Part shown: positions 50,701 through 63,500 of the stretch, one piece after another
Position numbering within the stretch: position 1 is the stretch's first letter
Layout: every line of letters starts with the position of its first letter
Assembly: GCF_021018805.1 (NCBI RefSeq)
Contig: NC_086254.1
Span: forward strand, 26,473,300-26,537,299
Length of the DNA: 64,000 nucleotides
Reading direction: 5' to 3'
Origin: Prinia subflava
Taxonomy: Eukaryota > Chordata > Aves > Passeriformes > Cisticolidae
Position numbers and translations under genes: made by a program
The notes under the pieces: model-generated
What the model was told of the DNA's origin: nothing
Database searches by the model: none
Seen by the model: only the letters and a program-made list of their open reading frames with translations

Positions 50701-53700
50701 TGTGATAATGTGACATTATTTTCCTCCTTCTTAATGGGAAAGTTGTCAGCGTTGCTTTAAATCCTCATTAGAATTCAAAGAGCCCTAACATCGCCAACAC
50801 TGTTTCAGGATTAGAATTTGTTAATTAATTTAATCCTCTCCCCTTCTTCATCTTCACGGATTCTGCAGCGACAGATGGTAAATCCTTAAGACTTCAGTAG
50901 GAGTAAAGGGTTAAAATCCAAAGGCCTGGATTAGATGGGATTGCAAAAAGTGCATGAACAATTCTCAGTGTCTGTCTTATGATTTGCCAATTTCTTGTGG
51001 ACGGGGTGCTGAAGTGCAGAGCAGGCAGAGTCCCTGGCTATTAGCACTATTTAGTTACAGTAGATAAGATTTAGGGCTGTGTTTCCTGAGAATGTCACTG
51101 TAATAACTTACTTGTTTGGTACAACTGTTTTCCAAAATCACAGGATTGTTCCCTAATGTGCTGGTGAATAATGTTTTTATTATTCCTGTCTGCAGTAAAG
51201 GGCATCTCAGTGCCTCCAAAATCACTCACGTAATAAAACCGCTGCCATTTTATCATTTTAATAGAACAACAGTTTTGTATAATGTTGCAAATATTACCCT
51301 CCAATATACGATGGTGACAGTAACAGCAGAAGACAGGCACTTTTACAGCACAAAAATGATTACCTTGTTTAGATTATCAGATAAAAATTTTACCATCACA
51401 TTAAAATGAAAATGAAATGAAGGCCAATAAAATGCAGAAGGGCTCTGTCCAAGCAGAAGCCCTGGGAGGTTGGCTGCTGGCCACAGGGGCTGCCAGCCTG
51501 CCTGGAGGGCACTTGGCCAAGGAAGCCATGCTGAGAGGTGGCCAGCTGATTTTACATGGAGAAATTCAGCTGCCCAAAATGTTGCTGCCAACCAAGGATC
51601 GCCTCTTGGAAAGGTTTTTAAGGTGTAGCAGTAAAAGGGAGGAACACAGAGGCAGCCTCGAGCTCTCCCCTATTGCTTCGTTGGGAACAAGTGTGAAAAA
51701 TAAGGAGGATCAGGTCTTTTGAAAATGTTCTTCCTATGTAAGAGTCAAGCCCTTGGGGGGATCAATACAGCTCTCACTGATTTGAATCAATACTGGAGCA
51801 ACCTGATAAAAAGAGGAATATGCCATGAAACCACTGGGCTGTAGGAGAGCAAGCCAGCCGTGGCACATCCCTGTAACACATCCCTGCCTCCTGCAGTGCC
51901 CTGGGCTTTAGCACTTTGCCCTGGCTCTGCCAGGAGCAGCTGAAAAACTCAGGAGGAGGTTGTCCCCTTGATCCCTTGTCTCCAAGAGGGAATGAGCAGG
52001 ATTCTGCTCTGTGAAAGAGCACTGCAGCCTGCTTATCTAAAATCAGATTTGTGGCTGCTTCTAGAAGGTCAGTGCAAATTAAATTGTTACTTGGTGTCCA
52101 AAAGATTCAAAACCCATTTCAGTCTCGTTATTCTCTTACTGCATGTTTTTTCTCTTCCATTATTTACATCTTTGGTGATCTGCTTCTGATACCTCCTGTT
52201 AGATTTGTCTGATGCTCATTAATATCTTCCCTACTGGCTCATACAGGTTTTTTACCCCAGTCTGCAGATACAGTGAGATCTTTCTCCTTTATCACATGGC
52301 TGCAAATGATTTCTTTCCCAACTCTTCATCCTAATTTTTCTCTGCCACCATATCACACAGATGTATAACCAGGTTCAGCACTGGATTCATGTTAGGGTCT
52401 TGCTCCTTTTTTTCTTTCCCTCGGGGAATATCATGCAATGCCCATTCACCAAAGAACTTCTGGTTTTGAAATGCTGGCTTCTACAGTTCAATTCTTAATG
52501 TGTCACCTAAATCCTACAACAATTCAAATCTAAAAAAGTTTATTTCTTTGGATTGTATCCCCCAGTGCTTGGGATATCACAGTGAGCTCATCAGTCTATT
52601 GAGAATAGTATTTGTGTCTTTAACCTGTATTGGCATCAGTGGTTTTGCAGGTAACATTCTAAACTGGAATTTTATTAGTAGTTCCCAAAAGAGTGGGACA
52701 GGTGAGTTTTCCTTGCTGAAAGGAATTGGTAAGTTCAAGGTAAAGGTTTCCAAGTACAGTGTGACACTCTGTGCTAACAATGTTTGGCATACCTCCCAGC
52801 ACATCCCAATCAATGCAGAATAAGGTCTACCCAGCATTGGTGAGAGCTGCATGTATAATATATATGCAGATATACTCTGAATAAATCAGTGTAAACAATG
52901 CTGAAACAGTGGGACAATCCATTACCAGAAATAAATTGGCAGGGATCTGCTGCAGAGCTCCCAGCATTGCCAGATCAAAGAGCCATGCCCTGCCTCCTCC
53001 AGGGGAGCTTGCACAAGGTGTAGAGCAAGCTGCTAGCTCTGGGATGTGGTCAGTGGATGCAGCTTTGGAATAATGAAGCTCCTTTGTCTGGTTGTACCCT
53101 CGCAGGAGGCAGAGCTCACTGCAGCACAGCTGGGGATACATCAGCACAGGTATGGTGCTGTGAGCAGCTAGGACAGCCCTGGCCAGTGCCCTGCAGAGCT
53201 CCAGCCCTGCTCCAGCAGCCACACAGCTCCATTAGCCTGGCACTGTGCCCTGGCAAACACCCCCAAACCCTCAGCAGGACCAATTAGCCAGGGCAGGCAC
53301 AGCCACGCTGCCCCCGGCGCTGGCGCTGCTCGCTGTGCCCTGCAGACACTGCAGCCCCTGTGCCACTCCGAGTGGCCAAGCTCTGCCCCAACACACCTGA
53401 TCCCTCAGTGTTTCCTTGGATCCAGCCTTTCCTGAGCACTGCCTCCCTTTTTTCCTGTTGTTCTCCTCATACCAAGCTGTCCTGCAAGGGCAGGGAGTGG
53501 TACCAACACCTCTCCATGCCCCAGTGGAAATTCCCTATCCTCAAATGTCCCAGCTGTCAGAGTGAAGACACAATTTGCCTATCCCAGCACAAATGGAACA
53601 ATATGGTCTCTTTTTCTACCCTCTCTTTCCATGGCTTTGCTCTGCTAATGTCTTAAATTGGGAATTTTTCCACATGAAAGGTTTCTTTCTGACTTCCATC

Positions 53701-53760
53701 GGCATTTGTCAGATTCTTAGGGCAGAGGGCAAAACTGAGAACCTGCATTGGGGAGTGCAG
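41735..53760 (+). other. CDH4: CDH4 downstream intron, fourth part
   Basis: No gene is recognised. There are GC-richer patches near 43780-44460, 45400-45700 and 53100-53400. The stretch 47300-47820 is AT-rich. The frames in these patches are short and do not read as cadherin or another known protein. Confidence 0.78.
47295..47325 (+). repeat. Short direct repeat, 18-bp period
   Basis: GAGCAGCCTGTTT occurs at 47295-47307 and again at 47313-47325, with five bases between the copies. Confidence 0.85.
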
Positions 53761-53814
53761 TTCCATTGATATCAGCAGAAATGTGCCTGCTTACATCAGT
53801 CCAGAATTTAGCCC
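53761..53814 (+). repeat. Degenerate ancient amniote-type interspersed repeat (family uncertain)
   Basis: TTCCATTGATATCAGCAGAA is followed by TTACATCAGTCCAGAATTTA and GCCC. This resembles the same old amniote repeat motif as at 41681-41734 and preserves a different part of it, the TTACACCAG...AGAATTTGGCCC side. It is heavily diverged. Confidence 0.5.
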
Positions 53815-56800
53815 ACAGTGGTTCTTTTGTAGCATCAGAAAGCTCTGTGTGCACCTGAGCTGAATGTCCACGCTGTATGATCAGAGCGTGGCTGGGACAA
53901 TTGGCATGTGGGTAATTGGTATATTTCTGTAAGAGAAAATGGTTCATGATCCTTATAAAGGAAAATAAAATAAAGTAATGTTATTCCCCACTGACATATT
54001 AAGTGAATTGATAGTGTTTGAAAAGGCAGGTATTAAATCTGGAAGCAGCATGAGCGTTATGAAGTAGCTAGCAGTTTTATCCCAGCAATTTAAAATTCCT
54101 ATCGTTCAGCTCTCGCTGATTTGAAAGTCACACATTTATTTTAGATTGTAGCCATGAATTTCTTGGGAATTACCTGACATGAAAGCATGGAAGAGTCACT
54201 TGATATGAACTGACAAGACAATATCAAAGAAAACATCTTGATACACTTAATCCAGTTGTAAGTGACTTTATAAAAAGTTTTTTCATCCAGCTCTGTTATT
54301 CATTAGGAGCATCTTGGTATTAGGAAAGCCATTAAGTTGGCTGCAAACTCTGGGCATCCTGTAGGGCAATAATCTAAAGCATCCCTGGAGATCTGATTTC
54401 AGACTCCAAATGGATTAGGGCTTTTTCTCTCCTTATGTACATCGTTTACTTATGAACATGAATCGTCTGGCTCTATTTCCTCGCTGTGCTGCTAATGTGG
54501 AAAATGCTGCATAAACATTCAGCATGTCAGGGTAAGGAACTGTTACTGGGAGAGCCTGGGACTGCACTGGTTGGTGTATGAGAGGACAGGACTCAGGTTT
54601 TTGCCTTTGGATTGTATCTGTGCTGTTCTGCTGCGTTTGTTTAATGCCGCCAGCTTTCACGATCACTAAAACTTCACTGGCTGATCTGTGCTTTGAATCA
54701 GCTCAGATGGAAGGTGTGGGAGACGAAGCAAACACGGAGCCCAGATGCTTTTGGCACGGTGTGACACCACCCCTGGCGTGGTGGAGCTGCCCAGATGCTG
54801 CAGGACACAGAGGATGGCTGCTGTGCCGTTCCTGTGCCGCCGCCCTGCTGCGGTGTCGCAGCGCAGAGCTGCTCTGGCTCGTGCTGCTGGGGAGCTGTCT
54901 CCTCCCATTACTCCACCAGATGATTTGGAAAGCGTGACCCTTTTCCCATGTGTGTGATATCCAGACCATCAAACACACAGGCTGGCACAGCCAGCTGTTG
55001 CCCCGAGGAAAGGACAGCCAGAGGAGGGGGCACAGCCTGCCCAAGCACTGCGGATTCTTCTGAGGATGCGGGATGTCCTGCTGGGCTTCCCTTAGCACTC
55101 CCTCGTGGGGCAGCAGTTCTGCTCCAGGTCAAATAGTGATTAATGAAGAGTTCATTCCCCCACATTCTTAGTTAAAATAAGCCATCGAGCTCGCTTCTGG
55201 CTCCAGGGTTGCTCTCTGGTAGGAAGCTGGGAGGAGCAGGATAGAGAAGGATGGATGTGTTTGCCTTCCCTCCCCTGAGAGGAGAAAAAAGAAATCTGCA
55301 CTGGGCTTTTCTTTTGTGTTGGCTTTAACTTTATGGTCAGCATCTGTTGCTGATGAGCAGTGGGAGCTCTGAAGTGCTGACCAGTTCTTTTCAGAACCCT
55401 TTAAATAACCAGAAAGACACACAAAGTAATAAAAAGAGAAGAGGAGATGAGAATCCGTATTAAAGGCATTAATAACTTGAACAGGAGTCTTTATTTAAAT
55501 AATGTTTTGAAACATACTGTCAAATATTTTTTCTTTTGTACTGGCTTTGCAACACAGCCTTTTTCCCCCTAAAAACCTGGGGACTGAAGTGTGCCAAGTC
55601 ACACAAGGGAAGTTCTGCATTCAATAGTTTTTTATTAAAATTCTCATAAGATGGTGGTGCTCTTCTGTCATGACTGTCAATAGAAAGAAACATCAAGACC
55701 CTTGTACAAGGAAGAATTTAATTGTTTATTCCATTGCAAAACTTCCAGTGGATGTGTTTCTTTGTCGAGACTAAATGGAAATAGGACTGAAAATCAGTGA
55801 TGTTCTCATGAGAGATCCTGGATGTTTATGTACCTCGTACCCTTCTTTTGAAAATTATACTGCATCTGCAAAAAGATACTGCTTAAAGAATGAGCAATCA
55901 GATGTTTCCAAGGCATCTTCTAACTTCTTGCTTGTAAACAGAATTCTTTATTAAGTGAACCATTTTTAACAGCATTGTCTAGGAAAACAAATTTGAATTG
56001 CTTGTGTGGCATCTCACAGACCTCACTGGGCAAATCAGTGCTTTGAAAGAATCTGCTTGTTAAAAGCAGGAGCCTGTGACTTCATAAGTGATAATTATAT
56101 ATTCTCTGTACCATGCCAGTGTCTCTGTGTGTGCCTGCACACCACACCTGTCTCTGCAGCATCCAGGAACCTCATGAGAACCCAACATGGATCTACATTT
56201 TCCTTAATCAAATCCAGCTACCAGTTTCCGAGGAAAACAAACAATTTCCCCCCATGTTTGCTGTCATACTTTCACACATCATACACACAAAAAACCCGTT
56301 CCTGCTAATTTAAGAATTACGACAGTTCACCCCTTCTTCCCTTCACACCAGAGCAGCAATACATTTTGAGTCACATCAGTTGCATTCCCGCTGACCAAGA
56401 TTATAGCTCAGCAGGAAAACAAGTCATTCCAAATTGTCTCCTGGCGTAAACATTTTGGATCATTTTTATATTACAGCTGAAAGGGGAAAAATCTTGAGTT
56501 TCAGATTTTTTTGTGCTCTTGTCATGGGAAAAAATGACAGGGCTTTTATTTCTGCAATGAGCATTACTTTTGGTTCTTTATACTGCTTTAGCAATAAGAA
56601 CTTTCAAGAAAGAAAAAAAAGAAGCTGTGTTTTTAGTTGGCTGTTTTTACACATGTATCTGCAGATTAAAGGCTCCCTAGGTACCTATTGACACAATAGA
56701 CTGTAACAGCTCCTCTGGAGCCGTGTCCAACTGTTATAATCAACCCTGTCAGTGATCCACAGATAACAGGACATTAAGAGGGGCTTGAACCATACCTTTC

Positions 56801-58078
56801 AATCCCAGCTGGGTGTCTGAAGCGATGTGGAGGTGGCAGCTCTTCAGCCCATGCTCCAGTCACACACTTGAGGTGACCACTGAGGTGACACTTGGTTGGG
56901 AGCAACATGAAGGGAGGGATGAACAGCACCTCCCCAGGTTGAATATTGTGGTTTGATCTATCTCTAGATATAGATATATGCAGATTCTGGGACTTACTCT
57001 GATACACTTTGAGAAAAACAGCCCCTTTAGGGTTGATAGAGGGAAGAATTAGGCAGGTTGGAGCATTTAATCCCAAAATCTTCTTTAATAGTGTCCAAAT
57101 TTCCTCGAGTATGATGTGGTCAAGAAAGCCCCTGCAGCCTCCGCTGCCATCCTGGTGTGGCACAAGTGACCTCAAGTGGGATTTATCTGTTTGCTTTCTA
57201 AGGCTGTTGAGTGAATAAAAGCTGGAGAAGGGTGGTGCTGGAACTGACAACAACATGGTGCTGCTGGTCCTTACAAGCTATTTAAAATGCCATCTCAATT
57301 TAGCTTCTGAAATAGATTAAAAAACCCCCTTATTTCATCCACTGACTCAACACTTAATTACAGCAACTCTGGGAAGAACCGAATATTAATGAAGGTCAGT
57401 AAAGTTGTGACCCTCCAGTATCCAGGCCTGGTTTTCTCCCTTACAAAATGTAAGAGTAGAGATCCCTTTTGTACCTCATAGGCCATAAGGTTTGTGGATT
57501 TTAATGGAAGTCTGGCTGTCACATAAATATATAGCTTTAAAGACAATGAAATGTTCTAGGCAGTAAAAGAGGCTGCTTTAAACAAATTGCTTGTGTCATG
57601 ATTTCATATTCATCCCTCAGAGAAGATGATTAGGTCCTGTGAAGACAAAAGGACAAACGATACATTTGTAGCATGGAATTAAACACTAACATTTCCAGGG
57701 AAAAAGAAGAAAAAAACTTCTTCCTTCTTAGAGAAAATAAATTTGAGTGGAAAGTAAAACTGAATTAGTGTATCTATCTAAAGATGCACAGAATTGCTAT
57801 GTAAGTTAGTGAAGGTCTTCCACAACTGTCAGTAGAGCTGATACATCTGTCTGTGTGTCTCTGGTACCCTCAGCTGGCCACGCTTGCTGCTGTCAGACTC
57901 TCCTTATTTCTGGGAGCTTTTCACCATTTGAGGTGTTTGACATTTGTCTCGGGCAGAACAGTTTCAGAAAGTTCCAGCTGAAGCAGTTCTTTCATCTTGT
58001 GCAATTAGGGTGAGACTCAGATGCATTTTCTCATTTTGGTACTTGCTTGTTTTCGGTTACAGGCTGTTTCAGAGCCCT

Positions 58079-58117
58079 TTGAAGTCGATGGAAATGTGTC
58101 CATTAACTTCAGTAGAC
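58079..58117 (-). repeat. Possible degenerate ancient repeat copy
   Basis: TTGAAGTCGATGGAAATG is followed by TCCATTAACTTCAGTAGA, giving the ACTTCARTGG-type motif in both orientations within 40 bases. It is similar in make-up to the copy at 41681-41734. The match is short and the call is weak. Confidence 0.35.
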
Positions 58118-61100
58118 TCTAGTTTGTCCCTAATCGATAGTAATTTGATTAAAATAGCTCTGAATGTTCTGGATCCCAGTGGATGTTGCAGTTGTTCTTT
58201 ATGTTGCTATAGCCCCCAGCTCTTCTGTGCACTGTCAGTTCTGTTTGCCAGGCTAAGGGAAAGCACAAGGAGACTTGGGAATCTCACATTTCTCCTCTTG
58301 CCAAGGGCATCTTTTTCTCCTTGTAGCTACCTGGATGAATACTCACAGCCTCTCATGGCTGCTTACCCCAGACCAGGGCTTCAGTCTCTTCTCTCAGCTC
58401 CTGATTCTTTTAAACTCAATATTGAAGGGGAAGAGAGGAAAAACAGCCACAGAGCTCTGCATTGAAACTGAAGCTCTGACACAGATGCAGAGTTTTCCAA
58501 ATCAAAGAGAATTGTTGAGCCTTGCACTGGCAGGTGCCCCATCTTAACCACAACCTGAATAGTCCTGAAATTAGGACTAGAGTCCATCAGTGCTGCCAGA
58601 TGTAGCCCCTGCCCAGCTCTGCCTCCTGTGCTGTGGTGGGGACCCCTGGCACAGAGGGGCTGGAGCACCCCTTCCCAGTGGGGGAGGCACATCTTGGAGT
58701 CCTGGGGACTGGGGACAAAGAGGCACGGAGGTGACAAGTGTTCCATGTCACTGTGCACCCCCTGCTAGGTGATTCAGGTCACAGTGGGGACAACCCCACA
58801 CGCCACCTCTTAATTAGAGGCAAAATGCCATCCCCAGGCGTGGCCTCGAACCAAAAGGGATGAGCTAAGGGTGGGTGTCAGCCTCTGGATAAAGAGATGG
58901 GCAAGAGCACAAATGCCTGGGAACAGGGCCATGGAGGAAATGAATAAGATGCCCTTCCAAAGCAACTCGTTCTTTGTTAGTCTTATTAAAAAAACATAAA
59001 AAGTAAGCTGCAACTTGTATGCTCAACACAACATTTTAAAAGTTCACGTCGTTTGCAACCATACCCTGCTAAGCACAAACTATGATTCATTTGGAATTTT
59101 CTAATTAATACTGGCATGGCGTTGTCCCCTGCTGTTGCCCAAGTTCTTGCTTGAGAGAACTTTTTCTTTTTAAAGAAAAAAGAAAATATTTTATCTTGGA
59201 ACAGTAAGGTGCCTCTTCAGATGTGAAGTCTGCCAAGACAGAAAAGGGGGAGAAAAGGGGGGATTTTCCCTTTGCTTCTACTGAATTACTTTATCATCAG
59301 TAGCACAACCAACTCTTTAGTAAGGTGATGACCAGAAATACCCTAGCAGGAAATGCTGGCTCTTTTCTCATCCACATCTTTAAGTACTAAAAGCTGGGGA
59401 AGAGTAAATCATCATTTAAACTCCGGCTATTGCAGCGGGTGAAATGATTTTGCCTCTTTTCTCTCTGTGAACTAATGGATGTGGAATCTTTCAAAAAGTA
59501 AACCAACTCCTCTTAATAAAGCTCTGCATATAGATATTTAGCAGCTAAGCACTAAATCCATGGAATAGGGGGAAAGTGCAGAAGTAGTGGATTAATATAA
59601 AAAGGATGCTTTTTCCCCTTCAAAGCCTCCTTAAGTGCTGACTGATGGAATAAACCCTGGAAACTTTCTCTGTGCTAATTGTCATGTTCCTTGGCTTGCA
59701 TCCCATTTGCTGTCTGTCATCCTCTGCAGTTTAAGAAGTTTCACACAAGAGCTTTCTTCTTGTGTTTACAGGCATGCCATGTAGTGTATTCAAACCCAGG
59801 GATAGTTCAGAGGGTCAGGAAATCTTCCTCCTGCTTCTTACTAAAAAGAAAAAAAGAAAAAGCCCTGAAGATTTAGAATTTGGAGAAACATCATTTCCCC
59901 ACATACACCCAGCTCTTCAAAGGCACAAGAGCCAACTTTGAGCTTTCCTAGAAATAAACATGAAGAGATATCCCACTCTAATCACCACAGAAATTCTGGG
60001 TCAGCCTGGCAGCCACTGGAAATGGGTGTAAAGCTGAACTTAGAGAAGCTGTGCTGGTTTACAGCAGCTCAGAGAGCAAGGCATGGCTTATAAAGCAGCT
60101 GCAGGGTTTGGGTATGTGGCAGAATGTTTTCTTTTAATTTCCTCTGATGCAAAAAAGAAAAGAAAATACTGTATGAAATAATAATAATCTGTTCCTTTTT
60201 AGTATCACCTTTGGAGTGTGCAGAGGATTGATGGAGGGAGATGACCTGTAATTCCATCCCAATTAAATGCCCAAAGTCAGCAGTTCACAATTCTTTCGCT
60301 GCTGGATTATTTTCAACCTTCCTGGTTCCCACAGGACCTATTCCCTGCGTCATTACCAACTTTTTTAAATTGGAAGTATTATGAAGGCAATTTCCTGCTA
60401 CCAGCAACCAGCAACTTTCACATCACTTTCTCAGGACCCTGCAGCCTGGGAACAGCTGCTACAAGTACTAAATCTATCAGCAACGGGGTATTGGATGGAG
60501 TGACCTGAATTACCAAAAATCAGAATGCTCAAAAATGTTCTATAAGAAATGTGTTCTGCTTACTCACTGCTGATGGTTTAAAGGCTGTTGGGGACTGCTG
60601 TGCTTCAGGTCCACTCCTGCTGTCACCAGGCTCCAGCAAGGCTTTGGGAAGGTGTCTGTGCTGGATGGGATGGATCTGTAAGTCCCAGAGAACATATTTC
60701 TGGCTCACAACTGAACTATAAAATCTGACACGACAGTGAATGTAGTGAGGAGATCAAAGAGCAGGAGAAAACACTGAGACGTTGTAAGAGCTCAGATTTC
60801 ATTAGTGCTTCAGAAAAAAAGAAAGTGGAGCAGGGTTTCCCAGCCCTGTTCCTGGAGGGCTGCTCATGGGAGCGAGGAGCAGGCTGGGTGCTGCTCAGCA
60901 AAGCCATCTGCACTGCAACACCTTTGCTGTCAGCTGATGTTAAGGAAGAATCTTTTCCAGGGCTCACACAGAGGCTGCATTATCCTGTGGCTGCAATACA
61001 GGAGCCCATGGCCAGATATTCTGCATATCCATAGGAAGAGGTGCAGAAAACCCTAGGAATAATTTGATTTAGGTTTCAGGTGTTTTGATAGGAAACACGG

Positions 61101-63180
61101 TTGAACTGGAGATCCGGTCCCGATTTCCCAGTGTTGAATATCTTGAAATGTGTCATTCATGCTGTCAAATGCACAGAGGAAACAACATCTCTTCCAATCT
61201 GTTTTACTTGCTGGAGTAGCATGTGTTTTTTGTAGCTGTTCTTGACTGAGAGTAAAAGTGGCAGAAGCAGCATGATCTGGGGTGGGTAGTACCCCTCTAA
61301 ATAAGCCCAGTGTGCACATTTCTGCATTTCCTCTGTGACTTGGCTGTTCCCAGCTGGTCTTGATCCTCAGTATTGCCAGAAATATCTCAGCTTGGAAAAC
61401 CAGCAGCAGGTCAGACGGGTTCTCCATGCTCTCAGTCGTTCTCTATTTCATTCCTCTGGCTGCAGTGGATAGACCCAGCGGTGTAGAACAAATATTGCTC
61501 CCATAATTACCTGCTGCCTGTTAGATCCACAGGTAGCACGGGGTCACGGCAGCTTTGGTGGCAGCCAGAACAGAGCAGCAGGTATGTGATGAACAGACAC
61601 TGCCATTTCCTCATGTGGGTCCCCTCCCTGGAAGTACTGATGTGGTCATTGGGCATCTCTAGCTAAGAGAATGCAGTTTGTTGTCCCTGCCAGCTGCATT
61701 TACAGCATTTTGCTAATCTGTTCTTTTCAACACCACGAATGGTGTATTTGCTTGTGCTCCTTTATTGATCGAAGGAAAGATTCGATTTGACAGCAATTTC
61801 AGGAAAACCTTCCACTTGTCCAAGACGCAGTAGAATTATTAACCACCCTAAGCTGACATATGGTAATTTAGCGTTTAATGTTTGCCCTGACACACTGAGG
61901 AGTCATCACACCAAGTTACCAGCTGATGCCCCAAGTTTATGAGTACATAAAGAAGAGCTGAAATAGTCTTCTGTTTAAACACCCAGCCCTTTATTCACTG
62001 GGTGTTAAACTTCCTTTGGCAGGGAGGTGGGGGCTGGATCCCCCCTGCACTACCCACTACAGTTGGCATAAATTAATAGGATTTTGCAGCTTTTTGCAGC
62101 TGTATTTGTACATCTTCATCTTGAAATAATTTTAATTTCTGTGCCTAGGCTTATAATTTTTTCAAGCGCGTTACACAGTTGGCTGTACATAATTATGTCT
62201 TACAGCCATAAGCACTGACAATCTGCTTACCTAAACTATTCTGCTCTAAACTTGTCATTTCACTGATGGTGAATTCATTTAATGCATGTAATTCACCAGA
62301 TCAAAAATTAAATTATCAATTAATAATACTGCAAAAAAAAAATTAAACAAGAAGTTCTGTATGTCTATCAGAGTATCTGCAACTAAAAGGGGAGTTGAGA
62401 ATAAACATCCCAGAGCAGTCTGGACTCTAAAATCCTTGATGACTTGAATGCAGTTGTTGTTGTTGGGGTTTTTTGGAGGGTGAGAATCTTGTGTTTGTGA
62501 TCTTTGAGGACTGTTACTTGCTTTAGAGAGTTAAATCCAGAACCGGAATGTGCCATAAATGGAAGTGAGATATGAAAAGGCTCTGTAACGTCAGAAATTA
62601 CTGCTTATTTTTTGTTTTATTTTAATCTATGGCGCCATGTCCTCAAGCTGGCCTGTCTGCCTCTTGCATTAAAAGTGTGTGGATGGGAAGCACATCAATA
62701 AGTCACATGAATAAGTCTAACATCAATAGAAGTCAAAGCAAGCAGGGGTCTCAGATCAAACCCACACAGAAACAGAGTTAACGAAAGAGAAGAACTTGCC
62801 AAAACTCCAGCCCTGTGAATTCGTTCCAAATGAGCAGAGTTCAGCCAGGTTTGAAACTTCCCCGAAGGCAATCTCCTATCCCTGATGTGCATGAAACACA
62901 TCTGCACAAACAGTGGGTGTTGGACTTGAGGACACCCACACCAGAGGGAAAGGAACTCAGGGTGTTGGTGCAGGAACTGCAGCTGCTGAGGGACCATGAG
63001 CAGGGCTGCAGGGGCTGCAGGAAGGTGGTGGGAGGGCACAGGAGAGCTGGCTGGGAGAGGGGGTGCTGGCATCAGCCTGGCACTGTGCCCTGCAGCTGCT
63101 GTGTCCTGCATGCAGCTGTGTCCTGCACGCCAGATGTGTCCATGTGGGCACAGGCTGGACCCAGCTGTGCCGGATGGGTG

Positions 63181-63212
63181 TGCCAGCCTGATGCCAGCCT
63201 GATGCCAGCCTG
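63181..63212 (+). repeat. 11-bp tandem repeat in GC-rich patch
   Basis: ATGCCAGCCTG-type units occur three times in tandem; the first lacks its leading A. They follow a GC-rich stretch (about 62940-63180) that also carries related CAGCTG-TGTCCTGCA duplications near 63092-63128. This looks like a young local simple-repeat expansion. Confidence 0.88.
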
Positions 63213-63458
63213 TTTGCTGTCACCTTCCTGGGCATTCCTGACCACACAGCTCTTGTGGTGCCTTGCTCTGCAAGTTTATTGAAGGAAAGATACAGCTCTT
63301 GAGTGTCCAGCATAGCTGTTGTGGAAGGAAACGTGTGTGCATCCATGGGCAGAATTTGGCCATCAGGGAAAAGTTACAAAGGATTCAATATTTTGCCTGT
63401 ATAACAAAAGAGGATGAGTCTTAGGAACAAAGACATATAACACTGTTCACTGGTCAGT

Positions 63459-63500
63459 AAATCATAGAATCATAGAATATCTTGGGCTGGACAGGATTTA
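63459..63500 (-). mobile_element. CR1 LINE 3'-end fragment, antisense orientation
   Basis: It starts with AATCATAGAATCATAGAAT, the complement of the CR1 terminal repeats (two ATTCTATGAT-type units), followed by ATCTTGGGCTGGACAGGATT. The terminal repeats are well preserved, but the match fades after about 40 bases, so this is a very short 5'-truncated insertion on the minus strand. Confidence 0.82.

Larger units (their letters stand above)
53815..63458 (+). other. CDH4: CDH4 downstream intron, fifth part
   Basis: No gene is recognised. A small CpG-containing GC-rich patch lies at about 54770-54930, with an inverted repeat GCTGCG-GTGT-CGCAGC at 54847-54862. 62940-63240 is GC-rich and carries short repeats. 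The rest is AT-rich intron. Confidence 0.78.

Noticed and set aside
53270..53400. GC-rich patch considered as a coding exon
   Set aside because: No frame reads as cadherin or another known protein, and no convincing splice pair was seen.
54578..54937. 119-codon Cys- and Leu-rich frame that looks like a secreted or membrane peptide
   Set aside because: The hydrophobic character comes from CTG-rich GC sequence. There are frames on both strands and no family match.
57944..58465. 173-codon + strand frame with Leu- and Cys-rich segments
   Set aside because: It runs through a possible decayed ancient repeat (58079-58117), has no family resemblance, and is consistent with chance.
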